Below, piece after piece: positions 8,596 through 16,434 of a stretch of DNA of 64,000 nt; the first letter of the stretch is position 1, and every line of letters begins with the position of its first letter. A program made the translations under genes and the position numbers. Under the pieces are notes generated by a model. That model was given only the letters and a program-made list of their open reading frames with translations. It had not been told where the DNA came from and did no database searches. The DNA lies in assembly GCA_031292035.1 (NCBI GenBank), contig JARLHX010000158.1:62001-126000 (forward strand). The letters run 5' to 3'. The DNA comes from Negativicutes bacterium. Its GTDB lineage: Bacteria > Bacillota_C > Negativicutes > Sporomusales_B > JARLHX01.

Positions 8596-9029
8596 TCAAC
8601 GGTAAGCGTTATGCCTGGGAAGATATCACCATCAACTTCCCGCACGGCGTGATGATCGACATTCAAAACGTCGAATACAGCGACAAGAAAGACTTCGAAC
8701 CGATTTACGGGAAAGGTTCCAATCCCCAAGGATATGGTGCCGGAAATTACTCTGCTGAGGGAAAAGCCGATCTTTTAAAAGAGGAATTCAATCGGTTAAA
8801 AGACTATGCTGCGGGGCAGGCCAAAAGCCTTTACCGACTGCCGCCATTCCCTGTTACTGTAAGCTACGCCGATGATGAAGGGAATATCAAGTCAGATAAG
8901 TTGCAATCCTGCTTGATAAAAGATGTCAAGCATTCGGCCAAACAGGGAGATAAGTCGATGGTTGTTCCCATCAGCTTCTTGATACTGGATGGTATCGAGT
9001 ATGACGGCTTCCCCGCCAACGACTCTTAG
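8592..9029 (+). CDS. Tail tube protein (gpM-like)
   Basis: 145 aa, directly coupled to the sheath gene. The pattern Y-A-W-E-D-I-T-I, I-x-x-I-E-Y-S-D-K-K near residue 25 and F-x-P-I-Y-G-K-G near 35 fits the tail tube family of contractile phages (Mu gpM, XkdM-like), whose hexamer rings stack inside the sheath. Followed 15 nt later by a strong hairpin. Confidence 0.85.
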   Translation: MINGKRYAWEDITINFPHGVMIDIQNVEYSDKKDFEPIYGKGSNPQGYGAGNYSAEGKADLLKEEFNRLKDYAAGQAKSLYRLPPFPVTVSYADDEGNIKSDKLQSCLIKDVKHSAKQGDKSMVVPISFLILDGIEYDGFPANDS

Positions 9030-9044
9030 TAAGAATAAATAGTA

Positions 9045-9066
9045 AAGGGGCGGTTTTCCGCCCCTT
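9045..9066 (+). terminator. GC-rich hairpin after the tube gene (attenuator or RNA-processing site)
   Basis: Perfect inverted repeat AAGGGGCGG TTTT CCGCCCCTT between the tube gene and the chaperone gene. The loop is four T. No U-run follows, and the next gene's ribosome binding site starts four bases on, so it is more likely a partial terminator or mRNA-stabilising hairpin that keeps the abundant sheath/tube mRNA above that of downstream genes. Confidence 0.5.
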
Positions 9067-9083
9067 ATAAGGAGTGTTTGAAA

Positions 9084-9419
9084 TTGGATGAAAAGAAGAA
9101 CATCAAGCCCGATCAGGCGCAGATAGACAAATGGAAAGCCCAATTCGGCGAGGTATACGAAATCACTTCCGACGCCGATGAGGAGCAGGTATTTTATTTC
9201 CGCAAGCCTGACCGTGGCCAGCTGAGTCGCTTCGCTAAAAAAGTCATGCAAGACGCGCTGAAGGCCATGCATACCCTGATTTTTGACACTCTACTTTTCC
9301 CTTCCCAGGAAGTCGTCAACAAGCTCTTCACTGAAAAACCCGGCATGGCCATTCCGCTGGGAAGCGAACTTCAGACGATCGTTGGTACAAATCAGGATTT
9401 TACTCACAGGAAATTGTAA
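9084..9419 (+). CDS. Tail assembly chaperone, zero-frame product (gp41-like)
   Basis: About 111 aa. It sits between tube and tape measure, where tailed phages encode a pair of tail assembly chaperones. Sequence: Lys/Asp-rich start, Y-F-R-K-P-D-R-G-Q-L-S-R-F near residues 36-48, typical of Mu-like gp41. TTG at 9084 is chosen because AGGAG ends 9 nt before it; a TTG at 9078 is only 3 nt from that box. The gene has an overlapping extension reached by a -1 frameshift (next entries). Confidence 0.8.
   Translation: MDEKKNIKPDQAQIDKWKAQFGEVYEITSDADEEQVFYFRKPDRGQLSRFAKKVMQDALKAMHTLIFDTLLFPSQEVVNKLFTEKPGMAIPLGSELQTIVGTNQDFTHRKL
9395..9401 (+). promoter_or_regulatory. Candidate -1 ribosomal frameshift heptamer G GAT TTT
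   Basis: In the zero frame the bases read CAG GAT TTT ACT, so GGATTTT is in the X-XXY-YYZ phase needed for tandem slippage, with the zero-frame stop 16 nt downstream (TAA 9417-9419). GGAUUUU is a known -1 slippery heptamer in some RNA viruses (red clover necrotic mosaic virus, from memory). It sits exactly where a shift joins the chaperone to the open frame downstream. Strength cannot be judged by eye. Confidence 0.55.
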
Positions 9420-9628
9420 GCCGGGTTGAGGATATTGAGTCCAATGGGTTAGCCCAGGCCGAGCTTATTATTTTCCGCCATTTCAAACTTCCGGAAAAAG
9501 AAATCGCCTCGCTGGATGACGAGACGTTTTTTGACCTGGCGGCAAAAGCATATTTTTTAGAAAAGCAGCAAGCAGGGATTATCCGGGAAGGCATCCTTTT
9601 GGCAATCAAGACCGCATTTGACGGTTAG
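9401..9628 (+). CDS. Frameshift extension of tail assembly chaperone (gp41-gp42-type fusion)
   Basis: This -1 frame is open well upstream of 9401 to the TAG at 9626-9628 and has no usable start codon or ribosome binding site of its own. It encodes about 75 residues with good protein character (helices such as LAQAELIIFRHFKLPEKEIA and DLAAKAYFLEKQQ). Joined at 9401, the fusion is 9084-9401 plus 9401-9628, about 181 aa. Such gene pairs make a short and a long chaperone that coat the tape measure protein during tail assembly. Mu itself shifts by -2; here the phase requires -1. Confidence 0.7.
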   Translation, partial: YSQEIVSRVEDIESNGLAQAELIIFRHFKLPEKEIASLDDETFFDLAAKAYFLEKQQAGIIREGILLAIKTAFDG

Positions 9629-9804
9629 CCACGTCCTTCATTCCAGCCTTTTTTAAAACCATCGGCACATATCTTACGTAATGTGGACATCGTCTTATAG
9701 AAGATAACGCTTCCCCGCATCAGGGCGGGTATACCAAAGATGACAAGCGCTCCTACCACGCCAATTACAGCACCGATCCCAAAGAAGAGAAAGAATATGC
9801 CCAT
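9625..9804 (-). CDS. Small antisense membrane protein between chaperone and tape measure
   Basis: A 59-codon minus-strand frame starting at ATG 9804, 10 nt after GGAGG (CCTCC at 9815-9819). The protein begins MGIFFLFFGIGAVIGVVGAL, a clear membrane span, followed by FGIPALMR, a second amphipathic stretch and a basic tail ending KGWNEGRG. It fills a 240-nt gap that has no plus-strand gene in an otherwise packed operon, and its end overlaps the chaperone extension by 4 nt. No family recognised. It would be transcribed against the late operon, so it may act in the prophage state. Confidence 0.5.
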   Translation of the reverse strand: MGIFFLFFGIGAVIGVVGALVIFGIPALMRGSVIFYKTMSTLRKICADGFKKGWNEGRG

Positions 9805-9867
9805 ACCCCATCATCCTCCAATTTGTTCCATAACTTTACAATACTACGAAACCGGGAGGTCGTCAAC

Positions 9868-12108
9868 GTGCTGGAAGGATTATTTAAATTAAGCGTAATT
9901 TATTCGGCGGTTGATAAAATGACCGGACCGGTTAAAGGGATGGCCAGCACGGTGATGGGCTTCGAAAAATCGATGCAGCAGGCCACCGGGATGGTGCATT
10001 ATGGGCAGCGGCTAGGGTTGACAGCTGCGGTCGTTTCCGAATCGGCTCAGAAGATGAAAAGCGTCATGATGGGATTTGTGGAACCTTTCGCCGCCGTGCA
10101 GCAGCCTTTAGCCAAATTGCAGACCGCTACGACCTCCACTATGGGCAGCATGGATCAGTCCATGAAAATGACAATGAACTCCGCTAAATCCTGGTCAAAG
10201 CAACACGTCGATACAGTTGAATCTTATTTAACCGCCAGTTATGCCATGGCCAGCGCCGGCCTGACTGATATGGAAGTCATTAAAGGCACGGAGGCTGCGC
10301 TTAGTTTAGCCACGGCGACGATGGGTGATGCCGGATCGGCAGCGGAAATTGTTGCCAGGCTTTACGGGCAGTTGGGAGATAAAACAAAAGATGTCGGCTC
10401 TGAAATGACGCATATTGCCGACATCCTAACCAAAACGCAGCAGATGTTTCAGATTCGCGATCTGCACCAGCTGACTGAAGGCATGAAGTATGCCGTTCCC
10501 TCTATGGTGGCTTATAAAATGTCACTGGAAGATGTGAACTCAGTGCTGGGCGCTCTCAATAACGCCGGACTGACCGATACGCTGGCCGGTACAGCCTTCG
10601 TGGCCACGATGGAACATATGACTAAGGCATCCAGAGAACTGGGCTTCGCTGTGGCTCATGAGGCGGACGGCGGTCTATCCCTTGTTGGCACTTTAGCCAA
10701 TATTGAAGCAAAGTTTGGCAGTTTTAATCAATGGACGGATCAAACCAGAGAAAACTTCCGGAAGCTCTTCGGTGATCAGGGGATACGCGTCCTGGAGTTA
10801 ACCGTGGGAAAAACCGCCCAACTCAGTGAGAATATGAAAAAACTAAAGGATTCGACCGGAGCCACGGCGGAAGCCCAGAAAATCATGGAAGGCACCTTTA
10901 ATGCCGCGCTGCAGCGGATGGAAAATAAAATGAACGCGATCAAAATGTCTTTGGGTGAAAAGCTTCTTGGCAGCAAAAAGATTATTGATGAGGTCATCCC
11001 CAAATACACCCAGCTTATTGAACAAGTGGGCGAAGCCACGATCGCGTTCGCGGATGCCAATCCGGAATTCGCCAAATGGGTGCTACTCGCCTTTACTGGC
11101 GGAACCGCTTTCCTGCTGCTCTTAGCGCCGGTTCTATCCATTATAGCCGGTGTCATCACCCTGGGCGGGACAATCCTTCAGTTCATCATTAAAGTTGGAC
11201 AAGGATTCTTGTGGTTATCCGCCGCAATCAGCAGTGGGAGAGCTGCCGCCAGTCTTGGGGTTCTGTGTTCCTGGCTGGGTAGAGCGGCGGTATTTGGGTG
11301 GAACTTGATTCAGATATTCGCCTCCATCGCCTTGATGCTATATAAATTCGCCGAGTTGGCTGTTGTTGCAGCTGTCCGGGGCTTGGGAACGCTGGCTGTG
11401 GCCTTGTGGCAGTTCACGATCAGGGCGATTATGGCCGCCGCCACGGCCCTTCCTCCATTGATCGCGGCAGTATGGAGCTTTACCGTTGCCCTTCTAGCCA
11501 ATCCGTTGACCTGGGTCATAATGGCTATAGTCGGCGTATGCGCGGCGATCGTCGTCTGCATCAAATATTGGGATGATATCACTGTGGCGGCCACCAGCGC
11601 ATGGGACTGGATTGTTAGCGTCTTTGACGGCGGTTTAAACGCCGTTCAAACGTCGATTAATGATGCTTTAGGATGGGTTCAAAACCTGTTTTCCGTATTC
11701 TTCAATTCCGGGGCGGCTTTATGGGATGCCTTCACTGGCGGTATCCGTTCCGCCCTTTACGGTCCGGTTGAGGCTGTACAGGAAGGGTTGCAGTGGGTCA
11801 GAAATCTCCTGCCTTTCTCGGATGCCAAAGAAGGCCCCCTTTCTCAGCTCAGCAAAAGTGGCCGGGCGCTCATGTCCACCTTGGCGGAAGGCGTAAAATT
11901 CGAAGCTCCTGCATTATTTTCATCGGTCGAAGATGGTCTTGATATCCGTAGCCTGTTCAATCGGGATGCGGATCAAGGAAGCCTGGCCGGTGCAGGAGGA
12001 GGCCAATATCACTTCTATGGTGATATTCTGATCGACGCGAAGGATGTTGAAAAGCCGGAAGACTTCTTCGCCATTATGAAACGATTCGCCCAGGAGGTTG
12101 GCGGATGA
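9868..12108 (+). CDS. Phage tail tape measure protein
   Basis: 746 aa. GTG at 9868 is preferred (GGGAGG 8 nt upstream); the frame is open to 9823 but has no ribosome binding site there. Residues about 90-400 form the TP901-type tape measure core (Met/Ala/Gly-rich helices, e.g. LSLATATMGDAGSAAEI and EDVNSVLGALNNAGLTDTL). Residues about 400-590 hold several strongly hydrophobic segments that probably enter the host membrane on infection. The helical length sets tail length. It overlaps the next gene by 4 nt. Confidence 0.92.
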   Translation: MLEGLFKLSVIYSAVDKMTGPVKGMASTVMGFEKSMQQATGMVHYGQRLGLTAAVVSESAQKMKSVMMGFVEPFAAVQQPLAKLQTATTSTMGSMDQSMKMTMNSAKSWSKQHVDTVESYLTASYAMASAGLTDMEVIKGTEAALSLATATMGDAGSAAEIVARLYGQLGDKTKDVGSEMTHIADILTKTQQMFQIRDLHQLTEGMKYAVPSMVAYKMSLEDVNSVLGALNNAGLTDTLAGTAFVATMEHMTKASRELGFAVAHEADGGLSLVGTLANIEAKFGSFNQWTDQTRENFRKLFGDQGIRVLELTVGKTAQLSENMKKLKDSTGATAEAQKIMEGTFNAALQRMENKMNAIKMSLGEKLLGSKKIIDEVIPKYTQLIEQVGEATIAFADANPEFAKWVLLAFTGGTAFLLLLAPVLSIIAGVITLGGTILQFIIKVGQGFLWLSAAISSGRAAASLGVLCSWLGRAAVFGWNLIQIFASIALMLYKFAELAVVAAVRGLGTLAVALWQFTIRAIMAAATALPPLIAAVWSFTVALLANPLTWVIMAIVGVCAAIVVCIKYWDDITVAATSAWDWIVSVFDGGLNAVQTSINDALGWVQNLFSVFFNSGAALWDAFTGGIRSALYGPVEAVQEGLQWVRNLLPFSDAKEGPLSQLSKSGRALMSTLAEGVKFEAPALFSSVEDGLDIRSLFNRDADQGSLAGAGGGQYHFYGDILIDAKDVEKPEDFFAIMKRFAQEVGG

Positions 12109-12761
12109 GAATTACGATAACCGAGGATATTGGGCAGGTAAAACTCGGCAACAGTATCCTTCCCGGCATCTTCGCTTCGATGGAGGTCTATGGGAAGCTG
12201 AAAATTGATGAAAAGCAGGTTCCGGGATCATCAGGAAAACGCAAGCAACCACTTGGTTTTGATGATGCCGAAATTGCCTTAAAGCTCAGGCTGCAGTCAG
12301 ATAATAATTCCGATTGTTATACCAAGGCCCAGCAGATCGTCGGCATCTTTCATACTGTGGACAGCCAGGCCAAGCCTTATGTTTATCGGATTGTCAGCAA
12401 ATTGACCGATATGTGGAACATCCGGGAAGTGCTTTTTGAAGACCTCCGGATGGTTGATGATAATAAAGACGATACGCTGCGGGTGGATATCACTCTTACC
12501 GAATATCGACCGGCCCTGGTGCTGGCCGAAGCAAAGGCGCAGCAGCCTACAGTAAATTCCACAACCACGTCCACGACCAGTACAAGCACATCTCAAAGTG
12601 GGCTTGGAGACTTGCACGCCAGAGAAACGTTGCTCTTATCAGGAACGGGCGACTTTAGGGTCGCTGAATCGGCATCAAATGATTACTCGGACGGTGGCCT
12701 GAGAGTCGCTAAAAATACTCCTACCCCTGCTGTAGACGATGATAATCCGATAATAGCATAG
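12105..12761 (+). CDS. Baseplate/tail-tip protein, unassigned
   Basis: 218 aa, coupled to the tape measure gene (ATGA). Residues 1-140 are beta-rich with a G-K-R-K-Q-P-L-G-F-D-D-A-E-I motif near 43-56. Residues 145-165 are a Ser/Thr linker, and the C-terminal 50 residues look flexible and repeat R-V-A twice (FRVAESAS, LRVAKNT). The position (Mu gpN/gp43 slot) suggests a baseplate initiator linking tape measure and hub. No specific family is recognised. Confidence 0.65.
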   Translation: MRITITEDIGQVKLGNSILPGIFASMEVYGKLKIDEKQVPGSSGKRKQPLGFDDAEIALKLRLQSDNNSDCYTKAQQIVGIFHTVDSQAKPYVYRIVSKLTDMWNIREVLFEDLRMVDDNKDDTLRVDITLTEYRPALVLAEAKAQQPTVNSTTTSTTSTSTSQSGLGDLHARETLLLSGTGDFRVAESASNDYSDGGLRVAKNTPTPAVDDDNPIIA

Positions 12762-12770
12762 GAGGAAAAC

Positions 12771-13562
12771 ATGTTTGAATATGTAGCCCCTTATGCGACA
12801 GTTGCAGTTGGTCCCTGGGTGACCAATAAAACAAGTCAAATCCAGGTATTCTCATCAAGGATCAATGCCTTGGATACGGCGACAATATCCATTCCTTCTG
12901 AAGGAGTGGAACTGGGGTCCATTACCAAGGGCATGCCGGTGTCTGTGGAAATGGGATACAGGGAAAAAGGATTGTGGCCCACGTTCTCCGGAAAGGTCTT
13001 TGATGTTTCCAGTGGCCGGACTGTCGATCTTTATTGCAAAGACCACATGGAGGACTTACGAACCACTTTTATCACTCAGACCTTTGTGAATGCCAGCCCC
13101 CAAGATATTGTCAAATATGGCCTTATAAAGGCTGGAGTCACCGATTTTCAGTTAGGGTCCACGCAGCTCGCCAAAAGACATCATTTCGTGGCCAGCAATC
13201 TGAATGTCATACAACTTATTAAAATGGTAAACCGTACCTGGAACCTTACCGATTGGGCTTTTTACTTTGAACCTGCCGGTCAGTTTTCTTGGGGGCCATG
13301 GGAAGAATCCAGTCGATATAACAATGGCCTTCCAGTAGCAATTTTGGAGTACGGGAAAAACCTTCTCGACCTCGAACCATCTGACCAGGATTACGGCACG
13401 CTGAAGACCTTCTCCCTCCCCTTTATCCAGCACTCAAATCTGTTGTTGCTTCGGGATCAGCGCTTTTGGGATCGTGACGTTACCGTTCGGATTGAACGCA
13501 TTGAATACTTACATAGTGAGACTACGGAGATGACGATCGAATGGCGAATACAGCAGAATTAG
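12771..13562 (+). CDS. Baseplate hub protein (gpP/gp44- or gpD-like)
   Basis: 263 aa; ATG with AGGAGG 6 nt upstream. The start (VAPYATVAVGPWV) and fold pattern, a beta-barrel followed by C-K-D-H-M-E-D-L and a helical A-S-P-Q-D-I-V-K-Y-G-L-I-K segment, match contractile-tail hub proteins related to Mu gp44 and P2 gpD, which form the trimeric hub carrying the spike. The end overlaps the spike gene by 22 nt. Confidence 0.8.
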   Translation: MFEYVAPYATVAVGPWVTNKTSQIQVFSSRINALDTATISIPSEGVELGSITKGMPVSVEMGYREKGLWPTFSGKVFDVSSGRTVDLYCKDHMEDLRTTFITQTFVNASPQDIVKYGLIKAGVTDFQLGSTQLAKRHHFVASNLNVIQLIKMVNRTWNLTDWAFYFEPAGQFSWGPWEESSRYNNGLPVAILEYGKNLLDLEPSDQDYGTLKTFSLPFIQHSNLLLLRDQRFWDRDVTVRIERIEYLHSETTEMTIEWRIQQN

Positions 13563-14152
13563 CCGAGGTATTTAAGACAATCATCCTCGAATTGTTTCCA
13601 GAGCTTGGCGGCTATCACTTCCCGATCCGGGCCAAGGTAGTCAAGGTTCATGAGGACGGCGGCCAGGTTGATGACTATAACAAACTCTACAGTGTGGACG
13701 TTCAGCCCCTAAAGCCCGATGGAAGCGTTGACGAAAGCAAGCCGGTTATCCCGGATATTGAAATACCGGTACTGTGGGGCGGCCCCGACAGAGGCGTTTT
13801 TTGCCTTCCGGTTGTGGGCGGCGTCGTGCGGGTTGGATTTTATTATAACGATCCTGCCTATCCTTTCATTGATGCTGTTTTAGCTGATGGGTTCTCCATT
13901 CCGGATCACGCCCTGGGTTCACTCATTATTCAGATGTCCACTGGAGTCCGCATCGAGATTGATAAGACTGGTCAAATCTTCTTGCTAACCCCTCAAAAGG
14001 TGATGCTTGGGGATGCTGATCATCCGGTAACTCTCGCGGATACTCTAAAGGCTGCTTATGATGCCCATATTCACCCGACGCCCAGTGGCCCGTCCGGTCC
14101 CCCAACAGCAGCACTTACAGGACATGATTCAAAACAAGTTTTCACGGGTTAA
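13541..14152 (+). CDS. Baseplate spike protein (gp45/gpV-like)
   Basis: 203 aa. It contains an OB-fold-like N-terminal half (W-G-G-P-D-R-G-V-F-C-L-P-V-V-G-G near residues 84-99) and a beta-helical tip ending in the motif A-H-I-H-P-T-P-S-G-P-S-G-P-P. In gpV-type spikes paired histidines (HxH) bind iron at the very tip (established), and H-I-H here fits that. The spike punctures the outer layer of the cell. Confidence 0.88.
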   Translation: MANTAELAEVFKTIILELFPELGGYHFPIRAKVVKVHEDGGQVDDYNKLYSVDVQPLKPDGSVDESKPVIPDIEIPVLWGGPDRGVFCLPVVGGVVRVGFYYNDPAYPFIDAVLADGFSIPDHALGSLIIQMSTGVRIEIDKTGQIFLLTPQKVMLGDADHPVTLADTLKAAYDAHIHPTPSGPSGPPTAALTGHDSKQVFTG

Positions 14153-14164
14153 GGAGGACAGATC

Positions 14165-14587
14165 ATGGATGAAAGATATCTCGGAATTGATATTGCCTAC
14201 GATAAAGACTTTATTCTGCCGCCGACCGGTGATCTTTCCACTGTTCAAGGCAGGAAATGCTTTGGACAGGATTTAGTCAACGCTTTAACCACACCGCTGG
14301 GTGATCTATGGAGCCATCCGAATTATGGGTTTGATATATATGGGTTTCTGCACCGGGAAGATACTCCTTTGAATCGGTTGGAGCTTGAACAGGAAGTTCA
14401 AAGAGTCATAAGCGCCGATCCTCGCACAATGGATGGCACCGCGAAAGCCTCAGCGATTTCATGGGATTTACGCCGGATCAAAGTAGCTGCATCTTGCCAG
14501 CCTGTAACCGGTGGGAACCGTTTGAACATGGTGCTGGGATACGGGTTATATGACATAGAGGGGGCCGTCACTGATGGCATCAATTGA
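14165..14587 (+). CDS. Baseplate wedge protein, gp46/GpW-gp25-like
   Basis: 140 aa; ATG 4 nt after AAGGAGGAC. Motifs: L-G-I-D-I-A-Y-D-K-D-F near the start, a L-T-T-P-L-G-D-L-W-S-H-P-N-Y-G block near 41-55 and E-V-Q-R-V-I near 80, all typical of the GpW/gp25 wedge family. It connects the sheath-initiating part of the baseplate with gpJ. Overlaps the next gene by 14 nt. Confidence 0.87.
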   Translation: MDERYLGIDIAYDKDFILPPTGDLSTVQGRKCFGQDLVNALTTPLGDLWSHPNYGFDIYGFLHREDTPLNRLELEQEVQRVISADPRTMDGTAKASAISWDLRRIKVAASCQPVTGGNRLNMVLGYGLYDIEGAVTDGIN

Positions 14588-15725
14588 CTTCCGTTCCCTA
14601 ATTGGAGCAAAAGCCTTTTCGGATTTGGTTGATCAGGCCCGGCAGCAGCTCGCCACCAAAGCATCTCAGATAACCAACTGGAATGTTGGCGGGATCTTCC
14701 GGACACTGACTGAATTGGCAATGCAAGGGCTGTCCGATCTATATGATCTTCTGGTCAGCATTGTTCCTATGGGTTATGTGCAATACGCCACCGGAACGTG
14801 GCTGCGCCTAAAAGTGGCCGAGATTGGAATAGAAGCTTTACTCGCTCAGAAGACCCAAGGTAACGTTACTTTTGGTAGAAATCAAGTCGGACTGGCAATC
14901 CCCATCCCTTCAGGATCAATCGTTAAAACGGACCTGTCCTCCCTGGGGGATGAGTTGCGTTATTTCACTACAGCGGACATGATTCTGCCAGCCAACGCTT
15001 TAGAAATCCAGGTGCCGGTGCTGGCGGAATTTGAAGGATCGAAATACAATGTCGGCCAGGGCTATATTAAAAACCTTGTTACGCACATCGACGGAATTGA
15101 TTCTATATCTAATAGCCCCGACTGGGTTGTATCTGAGGGCGCGGATGAAGAAGATGATGATTCTATTCGCTCAAGGTATTATCTCAAATGGAATGAACTT
15201 GCCACTGGTTCTATCGCATTAGCCTATGTTTCATGGGCCAAGTCGGTCGCCGGCGTGATGGATGTCGCAGTAAATGACCGTCATCCTCGCGGCCAAGGTA
15301 CAGTGGACGTTGTTATCACCTCGACAAATGGCCTTCCGACTCAAACGCTGATTGATTCCGTGACAGCCTACATTGACACCAAGCGACCGAATTGCAGCGA
15401 TGTTTTAGTGAAAGCGCCGCAGCCGATTTCGATTGATTTTGATATTACTCTATATCTGCCGGCGACTGAAGGAGATACAACGGCAGCTGAAAGTGAAGGA
15501 TTGGCGATCATCGATGCTCTCTTCGTAAAAGACAATGTCAGGACATATATTACTCCTTATAAGATCGGCGAAACTCCTTATAGGGCAAAATTAGACTCGT
15601 TTTTTATGGGAATTGCTTCGGTAGTGAATGTGGACATAAATTCTCCGGCGACCGATATTCCGATCGCAGCTGATCAGATTGCCGCCCGCGGCAATATTAC
15701 CGTGAATGCTGTAAGGTTGGCCTGA
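14574..15725 (+). CDS. Baseplate J-like protein (gp47)
   Basis: 383 aa with the baseplate_J pattern: N-I-P-S-G-like I-P-I-P-S-G-S-I-V near residues 116-124, A-G-A-x-x-N-V-like K-Y-N-V-G near 155, and a D-S-I-R-S-R-Y-Y-L-K-W segment near 197. It is a wedge subunit around the hub that triggers contraction. The start is taken at ATG 14574 inside the previous gene (GAGGGGG 11 nt upstream). Confidence 0.9.
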   Translation: MASIDFRSLIGAKAFSDLVDQARQQLATKASQITNWNVGGIFRTLTELAMQGLSDLYDLLVSIVPMGYVQYATGTWLRLKVAEIGIEALLAQKTQGNVTFGRNQVGLAIPIPSGSIVKTDLSSLGDELRYFTTADMILPANALEIQVPVLAEFEGSKYNVGQGYIKNLVTHIDGIDSISNSPDWVVSEGADEEDDDSIRSRYYLKWNELATGSIALAYVSWAKSVAGVMDVAVNDRHPRGQGTVDVVITSTNGLPTQTLIDSVTAYIDTKRPNCSDVLVKAPQPISIDFDITLYLPATEGDTTAAESEGLAIIDALFVKDNVRTYITPYKIGETPYRAKLDSFFMGIASVVNVDINSPATDIPIAADQIAARGNITVNAVRLA

Positions 15726-15726
15726 T

Positions 15727-16419
15727 ATGGGAGAATTCGCGACATACTTGTGGGCGCTTTTAAGTCGGGTATTTAAACTGAAGGAACCGGATTCGGACAC
15801 TAAAACATGGGTTTCCATTTTAGGCGACTTTTTTGATAATCTTAAGCAATGTATTTTTACAGTACGCCGGTCCTGGCTGATCAAGACGTCCTCCGGATCA
15901 TCGCTGGAATTGCATGGCCAGGCGCGAGGTATTGCGCCCTTCCCTGGGGAGAATGAGAAATATTATAAGCGCCGGGTTCTCATGGCCTTCGACACTTATT
16001 CTCAAGGCGGCACGATACCAGGCTTACTGCAAGCTTTGAGTGACCTTGGTTATCCCAACGCCCAAAACTATGAATGGATTAAAACACGCATTTTTCATAA
16101 CGCATCACGTCGATATGGCGACGTTTCGGATCACAGCGGCTATAACAATCGGTGGTCAGAATTTAGGGTAACGGTGGATATTGAGGCTGACCGTCAATTT
16201 ACTCCAGCTGACCTCGCTGTCCTTATTCAGACGATCTATAAATGTAAACCGGCCCATACAATGCCGGAGGCACTGGTTATCAACCGAAGCTTTATACGTT
16301 TTAAGCATAATGGCCAATTTCAGTATCGTTCTCATCACCTACGCAGTCCCAATTCCATCGAATTAGACCCATATTACGCTGTGGCCCAGGGCCAGATCAA
16401 TCTAATTATTCAGGAGTAG
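15727..16419 (+). CDS. Phage tail protein gp48/gpI-like
   Basis: 230 aa, one base after the previous stop. N-terminal helix, a R-S-W-L-I-K-T-S-S-G-S-S-L-E-L-H-G block near residues 48-62 and a Y-Y-K-R-R-V-L-M-A-F near 78-87 fit the gpI/gp48-type baseplate periphery protein located between gpJ and the fibre gene, which carries the tail fibres. Confidence 0.8.
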   Translation: MGEFATYLWALLSRVFKLKEPDSDTKTWVSILGDFFDNLKQCIFTVRRSWLIKTSSGSSLELHGQARGIAPFPGENEKYYKRRVLMAFDTYSQGGTIPGLLQALSDLGYPNAQNYEWIKTRIFHNASRRYGDVSDHSGYNNRWSEFRVTVDIEADRQFTPADLAVLIQTIYKCKPAHTMPEALVINRSFIRFKHNGQFQYRSHHLRSPNSIELDPYYAVAQGQINLIIQE

Positions 16420-16434
16420 GGGGATAACAACGAA

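Noticed and set aside
9045..9066. True intrinsic terminator ending the head/sheath transcript
   Set aside because: No U-run and downstream tail genes have no visible promoter; kept only as a hairpin with possible attenuating role.
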